A stretch of 64,000 nucleotides of DNA. Source: Helicobacter magdeburgensis. GTDB taxonomy: Bacteria; Campylobacterota; Campylobacteria; Campylobacterales; Helicobacteraceae. The position numbers and the translations under genes are program-made. Below the pieces are notes generated by a model. The model was not told where the DNA came from. It saw only the letters and a list, made by a program, of their open reading frames with translations, and ran no database searches. Numbering within the stretch: the stretch's first letter is position 1; every line of letters starts with the position of its first letter. Positions 36,797-44,283 of this stretch are shown here, piece by piece. Location: NCBI RefSeq assembly GCF_000765825.2, contig NZ_JRPE02000002.1, forward strand, positions 124,001 to 188,000, given 5' to 3'.

Positions 36797-37984
36797 ATGC
36801 TAAAGTCCATTTTACGACCGATACTGCTACCTATACTAGAGCCTTGTATCAGTATCCTTGCCTACACAAAGCCCAAGATTCATAGGCAAAAAAGCATTGT
36901 TATTCTCCGCACCGATGCCATAGGCGATTATCTGCTTTTTCGCGCATTTTTGAATGAAATAAGAGCTGCTTACCCTACTTACCACATCACGCTTATTGGC
37001 AATAGTGCTTGGAGAGATTTGTATGAGTGCTTTGATAGTGCATATTGCGATGAATGCGTGTGGATTAGCACTGCGGATTTTCAAACAAAACGCTTTTACA
37101 AGACAATTGCGATTCTACGCCACATCAAGCAAATACGCTATGAGCTACTCATCAACCCCCAGCACTCTAGAGACAAGCTCAATGCTACCATCGCTTCACA
37201 TATCAATGCCCTAAGCAAAATCGCTCCACAAGGCGATGATGTCAATCTCTCCCCACGCAAAAAGGCAAAGCACGATAGAATCTACTCTACTCTCACCCCA
37301 AGTAGCCCAGAAATTCTCTTTGAGTTTTATCGCAACAAGGAGTTTTTTGAGCAGCTATTACAAAAGCCCCTTAGCACCTCGCCAAAGCTCCATCTGCCCC
37401 CCCCCACGCCCCCACACTACAAGCAACCTTATAGTATTCTTTTTGTAGGGGCTAGTGCGAAGTATCGCCGCTGGAGTGTGGAGCATTTCGCAGAAGTGGG
37501 GGAATATTTGATACAAACACATAATCATAATATTCTTATCTGCGGAGGCAATGGCGATGTAGAAAGTGGATTCTACCTAGAGCAGCTACTACAAGCAAAG
37601 GTTAAGGACTGCAAGCAATCTATATACAATCTCACAGGCAAAACCACTCTAGTGGAGCTGGCTTTTCTCGTGTATAACGGCAACCTGCTTGTTTCGAATG
37701 AAACAAGCGCGGTGCATTTGGCTGCCTTGTTAGACACGGCGATAATTATCGCCGTGTCTAACGGCAACCATTTAGGGAGATTTATCCCTTATCCCAAAGA
37801 GATAAGGGATAAATACTACCCTGTGTTTCACCCATATATCACGGCGAATTACGCCAGATACAAGGAGCTAAGCAATGCCTTTACCTACAAAAGCACACTT
37901 GACATCAATGAAATAAAACCCGAGCAAGTTATTGGTATCATAGACCAAATTTACACACAAACCAACATAAAGGAGCGACAATGA
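36797..37984 (+). CDS. Phase-variable GT9 (heptosyltransferase-like) glycosyltransferase
   Basis: A 395-residue GT-B enzyme of the ADP-heptose:LPS heptosyltransferase superfamily. It has IVILRTDAIGDYLLFRAFLNEI near 34-55, a second domain with SILFVGASAKYRRWSVEHFAEVGEYL near 213, and the donor-site segment LLVSNETSAVHLAALLDT near 299 followed by SNGNHLGRFIPYPKEI. A C9 run (37397-37405) encodes PPP between the two domains and can switch the gene off; at 9 it is in frame. There is no strong ribosome binding site, and the ATG overlaps the alternative stop of the previous gene. The end overlaps the next gene by 4 bases. The acceptor is probably a surface glycan such as LOS, by inference. Confidence 0.87.
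   Translation: MLKSILRPILLPILEPCISILAYTKPKIHRQKSIVILRTDAIGDYLLFRAFLNEIRAAYPTYHITLIGNSAWRDLYECFDSAYCDECVWISTADFQTKRFYKTIAILRHIKQIRYELLINPQHSRDKLNATIASHINALSKIAPQGDDVNLSPRKKAKHDRIYSTLTPSSPEILFEFYRNKEFFEQLLQKPLSTSPKLHLPPPTPPHYKQPYSILFVGASAKYRRWSVEHFAEVGEYLIQTHNHNILICGGNGDVESGFYLEQLLQAKVKDCKQSIYNLTGKTTLVELAFLVYNGNLLVSNETSAVHLAALLDTAIIIAVSNGNHLGRFIPYPKEIRDKYYPVFHPYITANYARYKELSNAFTYKSTLDINEIKPEQVIGIIDQIYTQTNIKERQ
37397..37405 (+). repeat. C9 homopolymer, contingency tract 3
   Basis: Nine C in the coding strand of the GT9 gene (Pro-Pro-Pro), the only C tract in the locus, in frame at the length seen. Confidence 0.9.
37687..37814. repeat. Three successive perfect inverted repeats inside the GT9 gene
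   Basis: Within 128 coding bases lie a 9-bp-arm hairpin (37687-37695 with 37700-37708, spacer GAAT), a 34-base uninterrupted palindrome (37729-37762, centre ATAATTAT), and a 14-bp-arm hairpin (37780-37793 with 37801-37814, 7-base spacer). All encode the conserved donor-site region of the enzyme. None is followed by a T run. Confidence 0.93.
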
Positions 37985-38727
37985 GTGAATATTTTGAAGC
38001 AAGGGGTGTCTCCCCAGAAACCTACAAGAGAGCGAGTCTGCCAGCATATTTTAAGGAAGTAATGTGCCAACTGCCTAAAAACGCTAGAATCCTAGATTTC
38101 GGCTGTGGCTTTGGGCAAAATCTTTTAGCGATTAAAGAGCGTAATTTTGGCTTTGTAGATTCTAACGGGGGGGGGGGGGGCGAATATCAACTGCTTGGCA
38201 TTGATATAAATCCCAAAGCCATCGCCTATGTGCAAAGCGTAGGCATAGAAGCTATGATATGTGAAAATATCTTTGATTTTAGACCGCAACAGAAGTTTGA
38301 CCTAGTGATTGCTACGCATATTTTAGAGCATTTGCCAAAGGAGCGGTTGATAGAAGTTCTCTCTCATTTTAAGAGTGATATTTTGAAAGAAGGTGGAAAA
38401 ATGTTTATAGTAGTGCCAAATGCCCAAAGCCATACAGGCTGCTACTGGGCATATGAGGACTTTACTCACAACACCCTTTTTACAGCCGGAAGCTTACTAT
38501 ATGTGCTAAAAATGGCAGGATTTGCCCATACAGACATTATAGATAAAGACGCGCTTGCAGGGGTAAAGGGGGTAAAAAGAATTATTCGCAAAATCTTTTT
38601 GAAACTCTACAAACTAAACTTCGCCTTTTGGAATCGTATCACAAATAGTGCTTTTCACGCGCCGAGTCCGCAAATTTTCAGCTATGAGATAAAGGCTCTA
38701 GCCTATTCAAAAAAGGAGCAACAATGA
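37981..38727 (+). CDS. Phase-variable class I SAM-dependent methyltransferase (MT1)
   Basis: A 248-residue methyltransferase. Motif I is ILDFGCGFGQNLLA near 34-47, an acidic LLGIDINPKAIAYV follows near 72, and motif IV-like FDLVIATHILEHLPKERL near 102. Between motif I and the acidic loop lies a run of five glycines encoded by G14 (38167-38180), in frame at this length. The gene overlaps both neighbours by 4 bases (ATGA), so it is translationally coupled. It is likely to methylate a sugar of the glycan made by this locus, but the substrate is not shown by sequence. Confidence 0.88.
   Translation: MSEYFEARGVSPETYKRASLPAYFKEVMCQLPKNARILDFGCGFGQNLLAIKERNFGFVDSNGGGGGEYQLLGIDINPKAIAYVQSVGIEAMICENIFDFRPQQKFDLVIATHILEHLPKERLIEVLSHFKSDILKEGGKMFIVVPNAQSHTGCYWAYEDFTHNTLFTAGSLLYVLKMAGFAHTDIIDKDALAGVKGVKRIIRKIFLKLYKLNFAFWNRITNSAFHAPSPQIFSYEIKALAYSKKEQQ
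38167..38180 (+). repeat. G14 homopolymer, longest contingency tract
   Basis: Fourteen consecutive G after TCTAAC in MT1. Length 14 is in frame (11 and 17 would be too). It is the longest homopolymer in the window. Confidence 0.95.
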
Positions 38728-39676
38728 AAAATTTTCTTAAAAAAATCTTAGCAAAGCTTAGATTCTACTTCACCCATAGGCTAGATTCTAAGCTTGATAA
38801 ACTTACTATGCTACACGCTGATCTTCTGTCAATGCAACACAAAGAGCTTTATAAGAGAACAATTAATGGGGGGGGGCAGTAGATATTAGGGATTTTGAGT
38901 TTAGTGCGTATTCGCAAAATGGTGAAGATGGAATCTTGGATTTGCTTCTTGAAATTTTAGAGCTAGATTCTAGCCACTCTCCTTATCCTCGTGCTTTTGT
39001 GGAATTTGGTGTGCAAGATTATACAGAATCTAATACGCGCTATCTTTTGAAAAAACGCAATTTTATGGGGCTTATTATGGACGGCAATGCTAAGCATATA
39101 GAATCTATCAAGCAAGATGAGCTGTATTGGAAGCACGATATAGAAGCACAATGCGCCTTTATCACAAGAGAAAATATCAATGCGTTAATCAAGCAATGGC
39201 TAGATTCTAGAAAGCTAGACAATATCGCTCTTTTAAGCATTGATATTGACGGGGTGGATTATTTTGTATGGGAAGCCATAGAATGCGTAAGACCTGCTAT
39301 CGTGGTGATTGAGTATAATGCGATATTTGGAGAAAATCTTAGTGTCAGTGTGCCATACAGGGCGGATTTTGAGCGATTTTTAGCACATCATAGTGGGCTA
39401 TATTTTGGTGCGAGTATAAAAGCTTTAATCGCACTTGGCAAAAAGAAAGGATATGTATTTATCGGGGCAGATTCTAGCGGGACAAATCTATTTTTTATCC
39501 ACGAAAGCCTAGAATCTAAACTTGCATTTACCACTGCCCCTTTGCAAGAGTATTGCTCCACGCACCACGCAAGGCAAAGTCGCGATACGCTTGGCAATCT
39601 CTCATTTTTGCAAGGCGATGAGAGATTTGATAGTATTAAGCACCTGCCTTTGCATACTTGCAAAGATTTTAACTAA
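38724..39676 (+). CDS. FkbM-like protein, phase-OFF in this sequence
   Basis: The gene starts at ATG 38724 (AAGGAG upstream, ATGA overlap with MT1) and is open for 52 codons to a G9 tract (38868-38876) that leads into CAG TAG. With one more G (G10) the frame joins the 38882-39676 reading frame, giving a 317-residue protein. The joined part begins GAVDIRDFEFSAYSQNGEDG and carries FVEFGVQDYTESNTRYLL and LLSIDIDGVDYFVWEAIE, patterns seen in FkbM-like methyltransferase relatives of glycan clusters. A TTG at 38936 could start a shorter product but has no ribosome binding site. So as sequenced the full protein is not made. Confidence 0.85.
38868..38876 (+). repeat. G9 homopolymer, contingency tract (OFF)
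   Basis: Nine G in the FkbM-like gene; frame arithmetic shows 10 (or 7 or 13) restores the reading frame. Followed by CAGTAGATA as at 36093. Confidence 0.95.
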
Positions 39677-39703
39677 CATTTTAATAAACAAAAAGGAGAT
39701 AAG

Positions 39704-40552
39704 ATGAAAACACAACACAACAAACACCATATCCCTTGTAAAATCTGCGGCACACAAAGTCAGCTTGCCTTTTTCGCACAGATTTTGCACACATTCAATG
39801 AGCCTTTTTACAAATGCCAAAACTGCGGATTTTTAAGCTGCAATGAAGCACATTGGCTACCACAAGCCTACAAAAATGCAATCAACATTTCAGACACAGG
39901 CATAGTAGCGCGCAACCTTTACCTATATAAAATCGTATCCTGCGTAGCAGCGATTTTTTTTGGTATGCATACTAAAAGCGAGATTTTAACGGGGGGGGGG
40001 ATAAGTGAAAAGAGTTTGCTTGATTTTGGCGGTGGGAGTGGGCTACTTGTGCGACTGCTTCGTGATGTGGGGATAGAGAGTTATTGGAGTGATGAATATT
40101 GTGACAATCTGTTTGCTAGGGGGTTTGAGTGGCAGAAGGATAGAAAGCCCACTTTGGCAACTTGCTTTGAAGTGTTTGAGCATTTGCCAAATCCTAGAGA
40201 GCAGATAGATTCTATGTTACAAATCTGTCCCAACCTACTTTTCTCTACCGAGCTTCTCCCCTGCCCCATTCCAGAATCTAGCGGAGCGAATGCGTGGTGG
40301 TATTATGGCTTTTCACACGGACAGCATATCAGCTTTTATACCTACAAATCCCTAGAGTTCATCGCCAAAGCCCATAATCTACATTTTTGCTCCTATGGGG
40401 GCTTACATTTATTTAGTCAGTCTCCTATCTCGCCATTATATTTTAAATGGATTATCAAACTAGCACACAAGGGACTTTTTAAGATTATTAAAAAACGCTT
40501 TATCTCTAAAACGATGAGTGATTGTGAAAAATTAAATCAAATGGAGTTATAA
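39704..40552 (+). CDS. Phase-variable methyltransferase with N-terminal zinc ribbon (MT2)
   Basis: A 282-residue protein. The N-terminal CKICGTQSQ and CQNCGFLSC pairs (about 12-15 and 38-45) form a putative zinc-binding module like those before C-methyltransferase domains. Motif I follows as SLLDFGGGSGLLVRLL near 104. G10 (39991-40000) just before motif I encodes TGGG, in frame at 10. A later FEVFEHLPNPREQIDSML helix and GHGQHISFYT segment fit the Methyltransf_23-type family. AAGGAGATAAG gives the ribosome binding site. The substrate is unknown. Confidence 0.85.
   Translation: MKTQHNKHHIPCKICGTQSQLAFFAQILHTFNEPFYKCQNCGFLSCNEAHWLPQAYKNAINISDTGIVARNLYLYKIVSCVAAIFFGMHTKSEILTGGGISEKSLLDFGGGSGLLVRLLRDVGIESYWSDEYCDNLFARGFEWQKDRKPTLATCFEVFEHLPNPREQIDSMLQICPNLLFSTELLPCPIPESSGANAWWYYGFSHGQHISFYTYKSLEFIAKAHNLHFCSYGGLHLFSQSPISPLYFKWIIKLAHKGLFKIIKKRFISKTMSDCEKLNQMEL
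39991..40000 (+). repeat. G10 homopolymer, contingency tract (ON)
   Basis: Ten G after GATTTTAAC in MT2. The same upstream octamer or nonamer (GATTTTAAC) precedes the G12 at 40921. Confidence 0.95.
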
Positions 40553-40584
40553 TGCCATGTTTTATTTGACATAAAGGATATAGA

Positions 40585-41463
40585 ATGAAGCGTTTAAACT
40601 TTGCCTGTGGCAGTAGAATCCACCCTGATTGGATAAATATTGACTTTAGCCCTATTGATAAAAGAGTGAAAAAAGTAAATCTTCTTCGCACACTTCCCTT
40701 TGCTGATAAAAGCTTTGATGTAGCGTATAGCAGCCACTTTTTAGAGCATTTAGCTCCGCAAAAAGCCCTGCAAATCCTTAAAGAAATCAAAAGAATCTTA
40801 AAGCCAAATGGCATTGTGCGTCTTGTCGTGCCAGATTTAGAAAATCTCGCCTCTGTGTATCTCTCTACACTCTCACGCCTTGTGGATTCTAGTGTGGATT
40901 CTAAAAAGAGAGATTTTAACGGGGGGGGGGGGCGAGAAATGCCCACACAAGAATTTGAAAGGCTTGAGTTTGAGTATGATTGGCTGACGATTGAGATGTT
41001 TGATCAAATGGTGCGTATGCGAAGTGGCGGAGAGATGGGAGAGTGTTTCCACAACATAGCAGTAAGCAGAGATAGGATAAAAGCGGATTTTATAGAGCAA
41101 CGAGTAGGCGAAAGGCTCATAGCTCCCCACACTACTACAAAACCTAGCCTACAATCCAAAATCACCCTTGATAAACTCACAAACAAAATTCTAAATCTCT
41201 ATCTCAAAGCCCTGTATTTTCTAGCCCCTTCTAGCATACGCGATGAAGTCTTTATCCGCACAAGCATTGGTGAGCGGCATAAATGGGCGTATGATAGATT
41301 CTCACTACATAGACTGCTTACACAAGCGGGATTTAGCGATATACAAATAATGCGTTACAATCACTCTCAAATCCCAAACTTTAACGCATATTTACTAGAT
41401 ATAAACGCCGATGGCAGCCCATACAAAGGCATATCAAGCTTATATATGGAAGCTAGAGCGTAG
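40585..41463 (+). CDS. Phase-variable methyltransferase-like protein (MT3)
   Basis: A 292-residue protein of the polysaccharide-locus methyltransferase group that begins RLNFACGSRIHPDWINIDFSP (about 3-22). An SSHFLEHLAPQKALQILKEIKRILKPNG helix lies near 50-77 and RLVVPDLENL near 79. G12 (40921-40932) encodes four glycines near residue 113, in a loop with RDFNGGGGRE; 12 is in frame. The C-terminal RHKWAYDRFSLHRLLTQAGF and MEARA end fit the family. AAAGGATATAG precedes the ATG. Confidence 0.86.
   Translation: MKRLNFACGSRIHPDWINIDFSPIDKRVKKVNLLRTLPFADKSFDVAYSSHFLEHLAPQKALQILKEIKRILKPNGIVRLVVPDLENLASVYLSTLSRLVDSSVDSKKRDFNGGGGREMPTQEFERLEFEYDWLTIEMFDQMVRMRSGGEMGECFHNIAVSRDRIKADFIEQRVGERLIAPHTTTKPSLQSKITLDKLTNKILNLYLKALYFLAPSSIRDEVFIRTSIGERHKWAYDRFSLHRLLTQAGFSDIQIMRYNHSQIPNFNAYLLDINADGSPYKGISSLYMEARA
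40921..40932 (+). repeat. G12 homopolymer, contingency tract (ON)
   Basis: Twelve G after GATTTTAAC in MT3, in frame at this length. Confidence 0.95.
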
Positions 41464-41545
41464 ATTTTTAAACTATCTAAACTATCAAGGAATATTTAAG
41501 ATTGCAAAATGTAGAATCCACGCCATTTTGATCTTAGGAAACATT

Positions 41546-42364
41546 ATGGCAAACAGCACATTACGCACTATGCTTAGGTGTCCGTGGCGAATTTTCAATC
41601 AATGCAAAATAAAAGTTCTGCAACGCTACAATCGCCTATGTCGCCCACCAAAATGGCATAATCTCCGCTCTATTAAACCTATCTCGCAAGTCTTTGGCTT
41701 TGATCGCGGCACACCCATTGATAGAATCTACACCAATGACTTCTTGTCAGCAAACACACATTTTATACAAGGTAGAGTATGTGAAATCGCCGAAAACACC
41801 TACACCAAAACTTTTGGAAGCAATGTAAATAAAAGTGAGATTCTCCATTACACCACAGAAAACAAAAACGCTACGATTATAGGCGATCTTACACAGCACA
41901 GCACTTTGCCACAAGGTATTTTAGACTGCTTTATTTGCACGGTTACGCTCAATTTCATCTATGATTATAAAGCAGCGATTAAGGGTATATATTTAATGCT
42001 AAAAAGTAATGGGGGGGGGGGCATAACAAACTCAATGCGTGAAACAAGCCCAACAAATCAATCTATAAATCCACCCGCAAGACCATCTGGCACCGCCCTT
42101 GTAACCGTAGCAGGACTTGTGCAGATTTCACAATATGATTATGAGAGATGGGGAGATTATTGGCGTTTTACGGATATGGGGATTAAAAGGGATTTTGAAG
42201 AAGTCTTTGGCAAAGGGAATGTGGAAGTTGGCACTTATGGTAATGTTTTGAGTGCCACAGCAGAGCTGCAAGGCATCGCCGCTGAAGAGCTTAAGCACGA
42301 TGAGCTTTTCTACAATGATCCACGCTATCCTGTGCTAATAACCATTGTGGCTAAAAAATATTAG
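41546..42364 (+). CDS. Phase-variable methyltransferase (MT4)
   Basis: A 272-residue class I methyltransferase-like protein. I start at ATG 41546 (TAGGAAACATT upstream); the open frame extends back to 41411 inside MT3, but those residues are not domain-like. It shows an ATIIGDLTQHSTLPQGILDCFICTVTLNFIYDY region near 110-140, and a C-terminal block with WGDYWRFTD, YGNVLSATAELQGIAAEEL and DPRYPVLITIVAKK, typical of methyltransferases in Campylobacter and Helicobacter glycan clusters. G11 (42011-42021) encodes four glycines, in frame. Confidence 0.85.
   Translation: MANSTLRTMLRCPWRIFNQCKIKVLQRYNRLCRPPKWHNLRSIKPISQVFGFDRGTPIDRIYTNDFLSANTHFIQGRVCEIAENTYTKTFGSNVNKSEILHYTTENKNATIIGDLTQHSTLPQGILDCFICTVTLNFIYDYKAAIKGIYLMLKSNGGGGITNSMRETSPTNQSINPPARPSGTALVTVAGLVQISQYDYERWGDYWRFTDMGIKRDFEEVFGKGNVEVGTYGNVLSATAELQGIAAEELKHDELFYNDPRYPVLITIVAKKY
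42011..42021 (+). repeat. G11 homopolymer, contingency tract (ON)
   Basis: Eleven G after AGTAAT in MT4; in frame at 11. Confidence 0.95.
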
Positions 42365-42374
42365 GAGTACAACT

Positions 42375-43404
42375 TTGAGGTATTACATCAACAAAATACG
42401 CGATACTCTCTCGCAGTTTGAATCTATTCAGCGATTATTTAAAGGCAGTGGAGTGATTGTAATGCTTCATAGAATCGCCCCTTTTGAAGATAAACTCTCA
42501 CCCAATGAAGCTATGAAAGTTAGTCCTGAATTTTTAGAATCTTTCATTATTCAAGCATTGGACTTAAAATATCACTTCCTTAGCCTTGATGAGCTCTATG
42601 ATGGGCTACTGCATAATAATTTACCAGAATATTTTATCTGCTTTACCATTGATGATGGCTATAAGGATAATCTTACCTTTGGCTATCCTATTTTTGCCAA
42701 ATACAATATCCCATTTTGCATTTACATCTGCACCTCTTTTCCAGAATCTAGCCATAATATGTGGTGGTTTGCCTTAGAAGATCATCTTTTAACACACGAT
42801 AACATTACTTATAAAAATGCGGAGTATGACATCTCAACAAAAGCCCTAAAAGAAGCGATGTTTCTTACAATGAGAGCTGATATAATCACACAAATTGATA
42901 GCTATGAAAACTGCAAACAAACCCTTGAAAATTTTGGAATCTTCTATAATCCACGCGATTATGACAATCTCACACTTTCTTGGGAAGATATAGCCTTCCT
43001 CCATACTCAAAAGCTAGAAAATACATCTAAAAATACGCTGGGGGGGGGGGCAAAGACAACTTTGCACCATAGGCTGCCACACTCACTCACACCCTATTTT
43101 TAATAATCTTAGCAATGATGAAATAGCACAAGACATAGCAAAAGCTCAAAAACTTTTTTTACAAAATCTTCACTTCACGCCTACGCATTTTGCCTATCCT
43201 TTTGGCAGTAGAGTAGAGGTAAGCCCACATCATTTTTCACTCATACAAAACCTAGGCTTTAAAACCGCCACCACAACGAGACACGGAAGCATTTATCCCC
43301 AACACACTAAGTCTCTCCACGCTTTGCCTCGTGTGTTTTTTAGTGAAAATTTTATGCTAGAATCCGCCTTTAAGATTCGTAAACAACGCATTGTAACAGC
43401 TTGA
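42375..43404 (+). CDS. NodB-type polysaccharide deacetylase, phase-OFF in this sequence
   Basis: The likely start is TTG 42375 (AGGAG upstream, just after MT4). The first part has VIVMLHRIAP and the metal/catalytic FTIDDGYKDN motif (near 89). A G11 tract (43040-43050) then shifts the frame and the product ends at a TAA at 43101-43103, about 242 residues. With G10 the frame continues as TIGCHTHSHPIFNNLSNDEI and runs to TGA at 43402-43404 (342 residues). That part holds the second zinc motif (HTHSHP), FAYPFGSR and the C-terminal ALPRVFF region. So the sequenced form lacks half of the active site. The likely role is N- or O-deacetylation of a glycan sugar; substrate unknown. Confidence 0.87.
43040..43050 (+). 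repeat. G11 homopolymer, contingency tract (OFF)
   Basis: Eleven G in the deacetylase gene; 10 (or 13) restores the frame. It lies between the two metal-binding motifs. Confidence 0.95.
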
Positions 43405-43427
43405 TACAATTTAAACAAGGAGAGAAA

Positions 43428-44234
43428 ATGACTATCAACTTACAAGAGAAAAATCTCACAGAGCAAGAAAGACTAGGCGTAGAGCAACTACTACAATCGC
43501 AGAATCCAAACATTGCTGATGATTTAGAGCAGATTTGGTATCTACTCAATAAAACTTGGCAGGATATGGGCTGTGATAACAAAAACTTAAATTGGGATAC
43601 AATCGCTCAATTTTACGCTCACCCTGTATGGCTACTCAATGGGCTTTTTATAGAAACGCACGAGCTTTCAATGCAAATACGCAAAAACATAGCCCTATAT
43701 ATTTCACAGCAAGGCTTTAAACGCATTTGTGATTATGGCGGAGGGTTTGGCACATTAGCACGAGAAATCGCACAAATTTGCCCAGATATTGAAATTGACA
43801 TATACGAACCATTCCCAAGTGAATATGGCAAAAAGTGTATAGAGAATTTTGCAAATATCCACTTTGTAGATGAGCTTAAAAAAGATTATTATGACTGCCT
43901 TGTCTCAACAGATGTGCTAGAACACGTAGATAATGTGCTAGAGACATTTAACATAATGCTTGAAAGTCTGCAAATAGGCGGCAAGGCACTTATTGGCAAT
44001 TGTTTTTACCCTGTAATTGACTGCCATTTGCCAAAGCATTTTCACTTCCGCTACACTTTTAAGCATATCGCCACACTTATGGGTGCTACGCATATTGGCG
44101 ATATACAAGGGGCAGAATATGTCCAAATCTATCATAAATCTAAACCCACGCGAGTGAATCTAGCTGTGAAATTAGCGGGGGGGGGGGAGCAAATGTTTAT
44201 TCCCCTTGCTGAATATGGTGCGATTTGTGCTTAG
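43428..44234 (+). CDS. Phase-variable methyltransferase (MT5), probably in the short-tail frame
   Basis: As read, a 268-residue class I methyltransferase: RICDYGGGFGTLAREIAQICPDIEIDIYEPFP near 104-135, and YDCLVSTDVLEHVDNVLETFNIML near 159. AAGGAGAGAAA precedes ATG 43428; the open frame start at 43401 is earlier but lacks a ribosome binding site. G11 (44177-44187) ends the protein in AGGGEQMFIPLAEYGAICA. With G10 it would instead run 284 residues to a basic tail (LRPCVRLLRKLKKKKEL) and stop at 44281-44283, directly next to the following ATG. The exact abutment suggests that G10 is the functional frame, but that is inference. Confidence 0.83.
   Translation: MTINLQEKNLTEQERLGVEQLLQSQNPNIADDLEQIWYLLNKTWQDMGCDNKNLNWDTIAQFYAHPVWLLNGLFIETHELSMQIRKNIALYISQQGFKRICDYGGGFGTLAREIAQICPDIEIDIYEPFPSEYGKKCIENFANIHFVDELKKDYYDCLVSTDVLEHVDNVLETFNIMLESLQIGGKALIGNCFYPVIDCHLPKHFHFRYTFKHIATLMGATHIGDIQGAEYVQIYHKSKPTRVNLAVKLAGGGEQMFIPLAEYGAICA
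44177..44187 (+). repeat. G11 homopolymer, contingency tract near the MT5 C-terminus
   Basis: Eleven G after AAATTAGC and before AGCAA in MT5. Flanks match tract 2 of the GT4-type gene. Changes swap the C-terminal tail rather than remove the catalytic domain. Confidence 0.95.
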
Positions 44235-44283
44235 ACCCTGTGTGAGGTTATTAAGAAAACTAAAAAAGAAAAAGGAGCTTTAA

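Noticed and set aside
41411-41545. Longer start for MT4
   Set aside because: The first 45 codons lie in the end of MT3 and between the genes and are not domain-like; ATG 41546 has a ribosome binding site.
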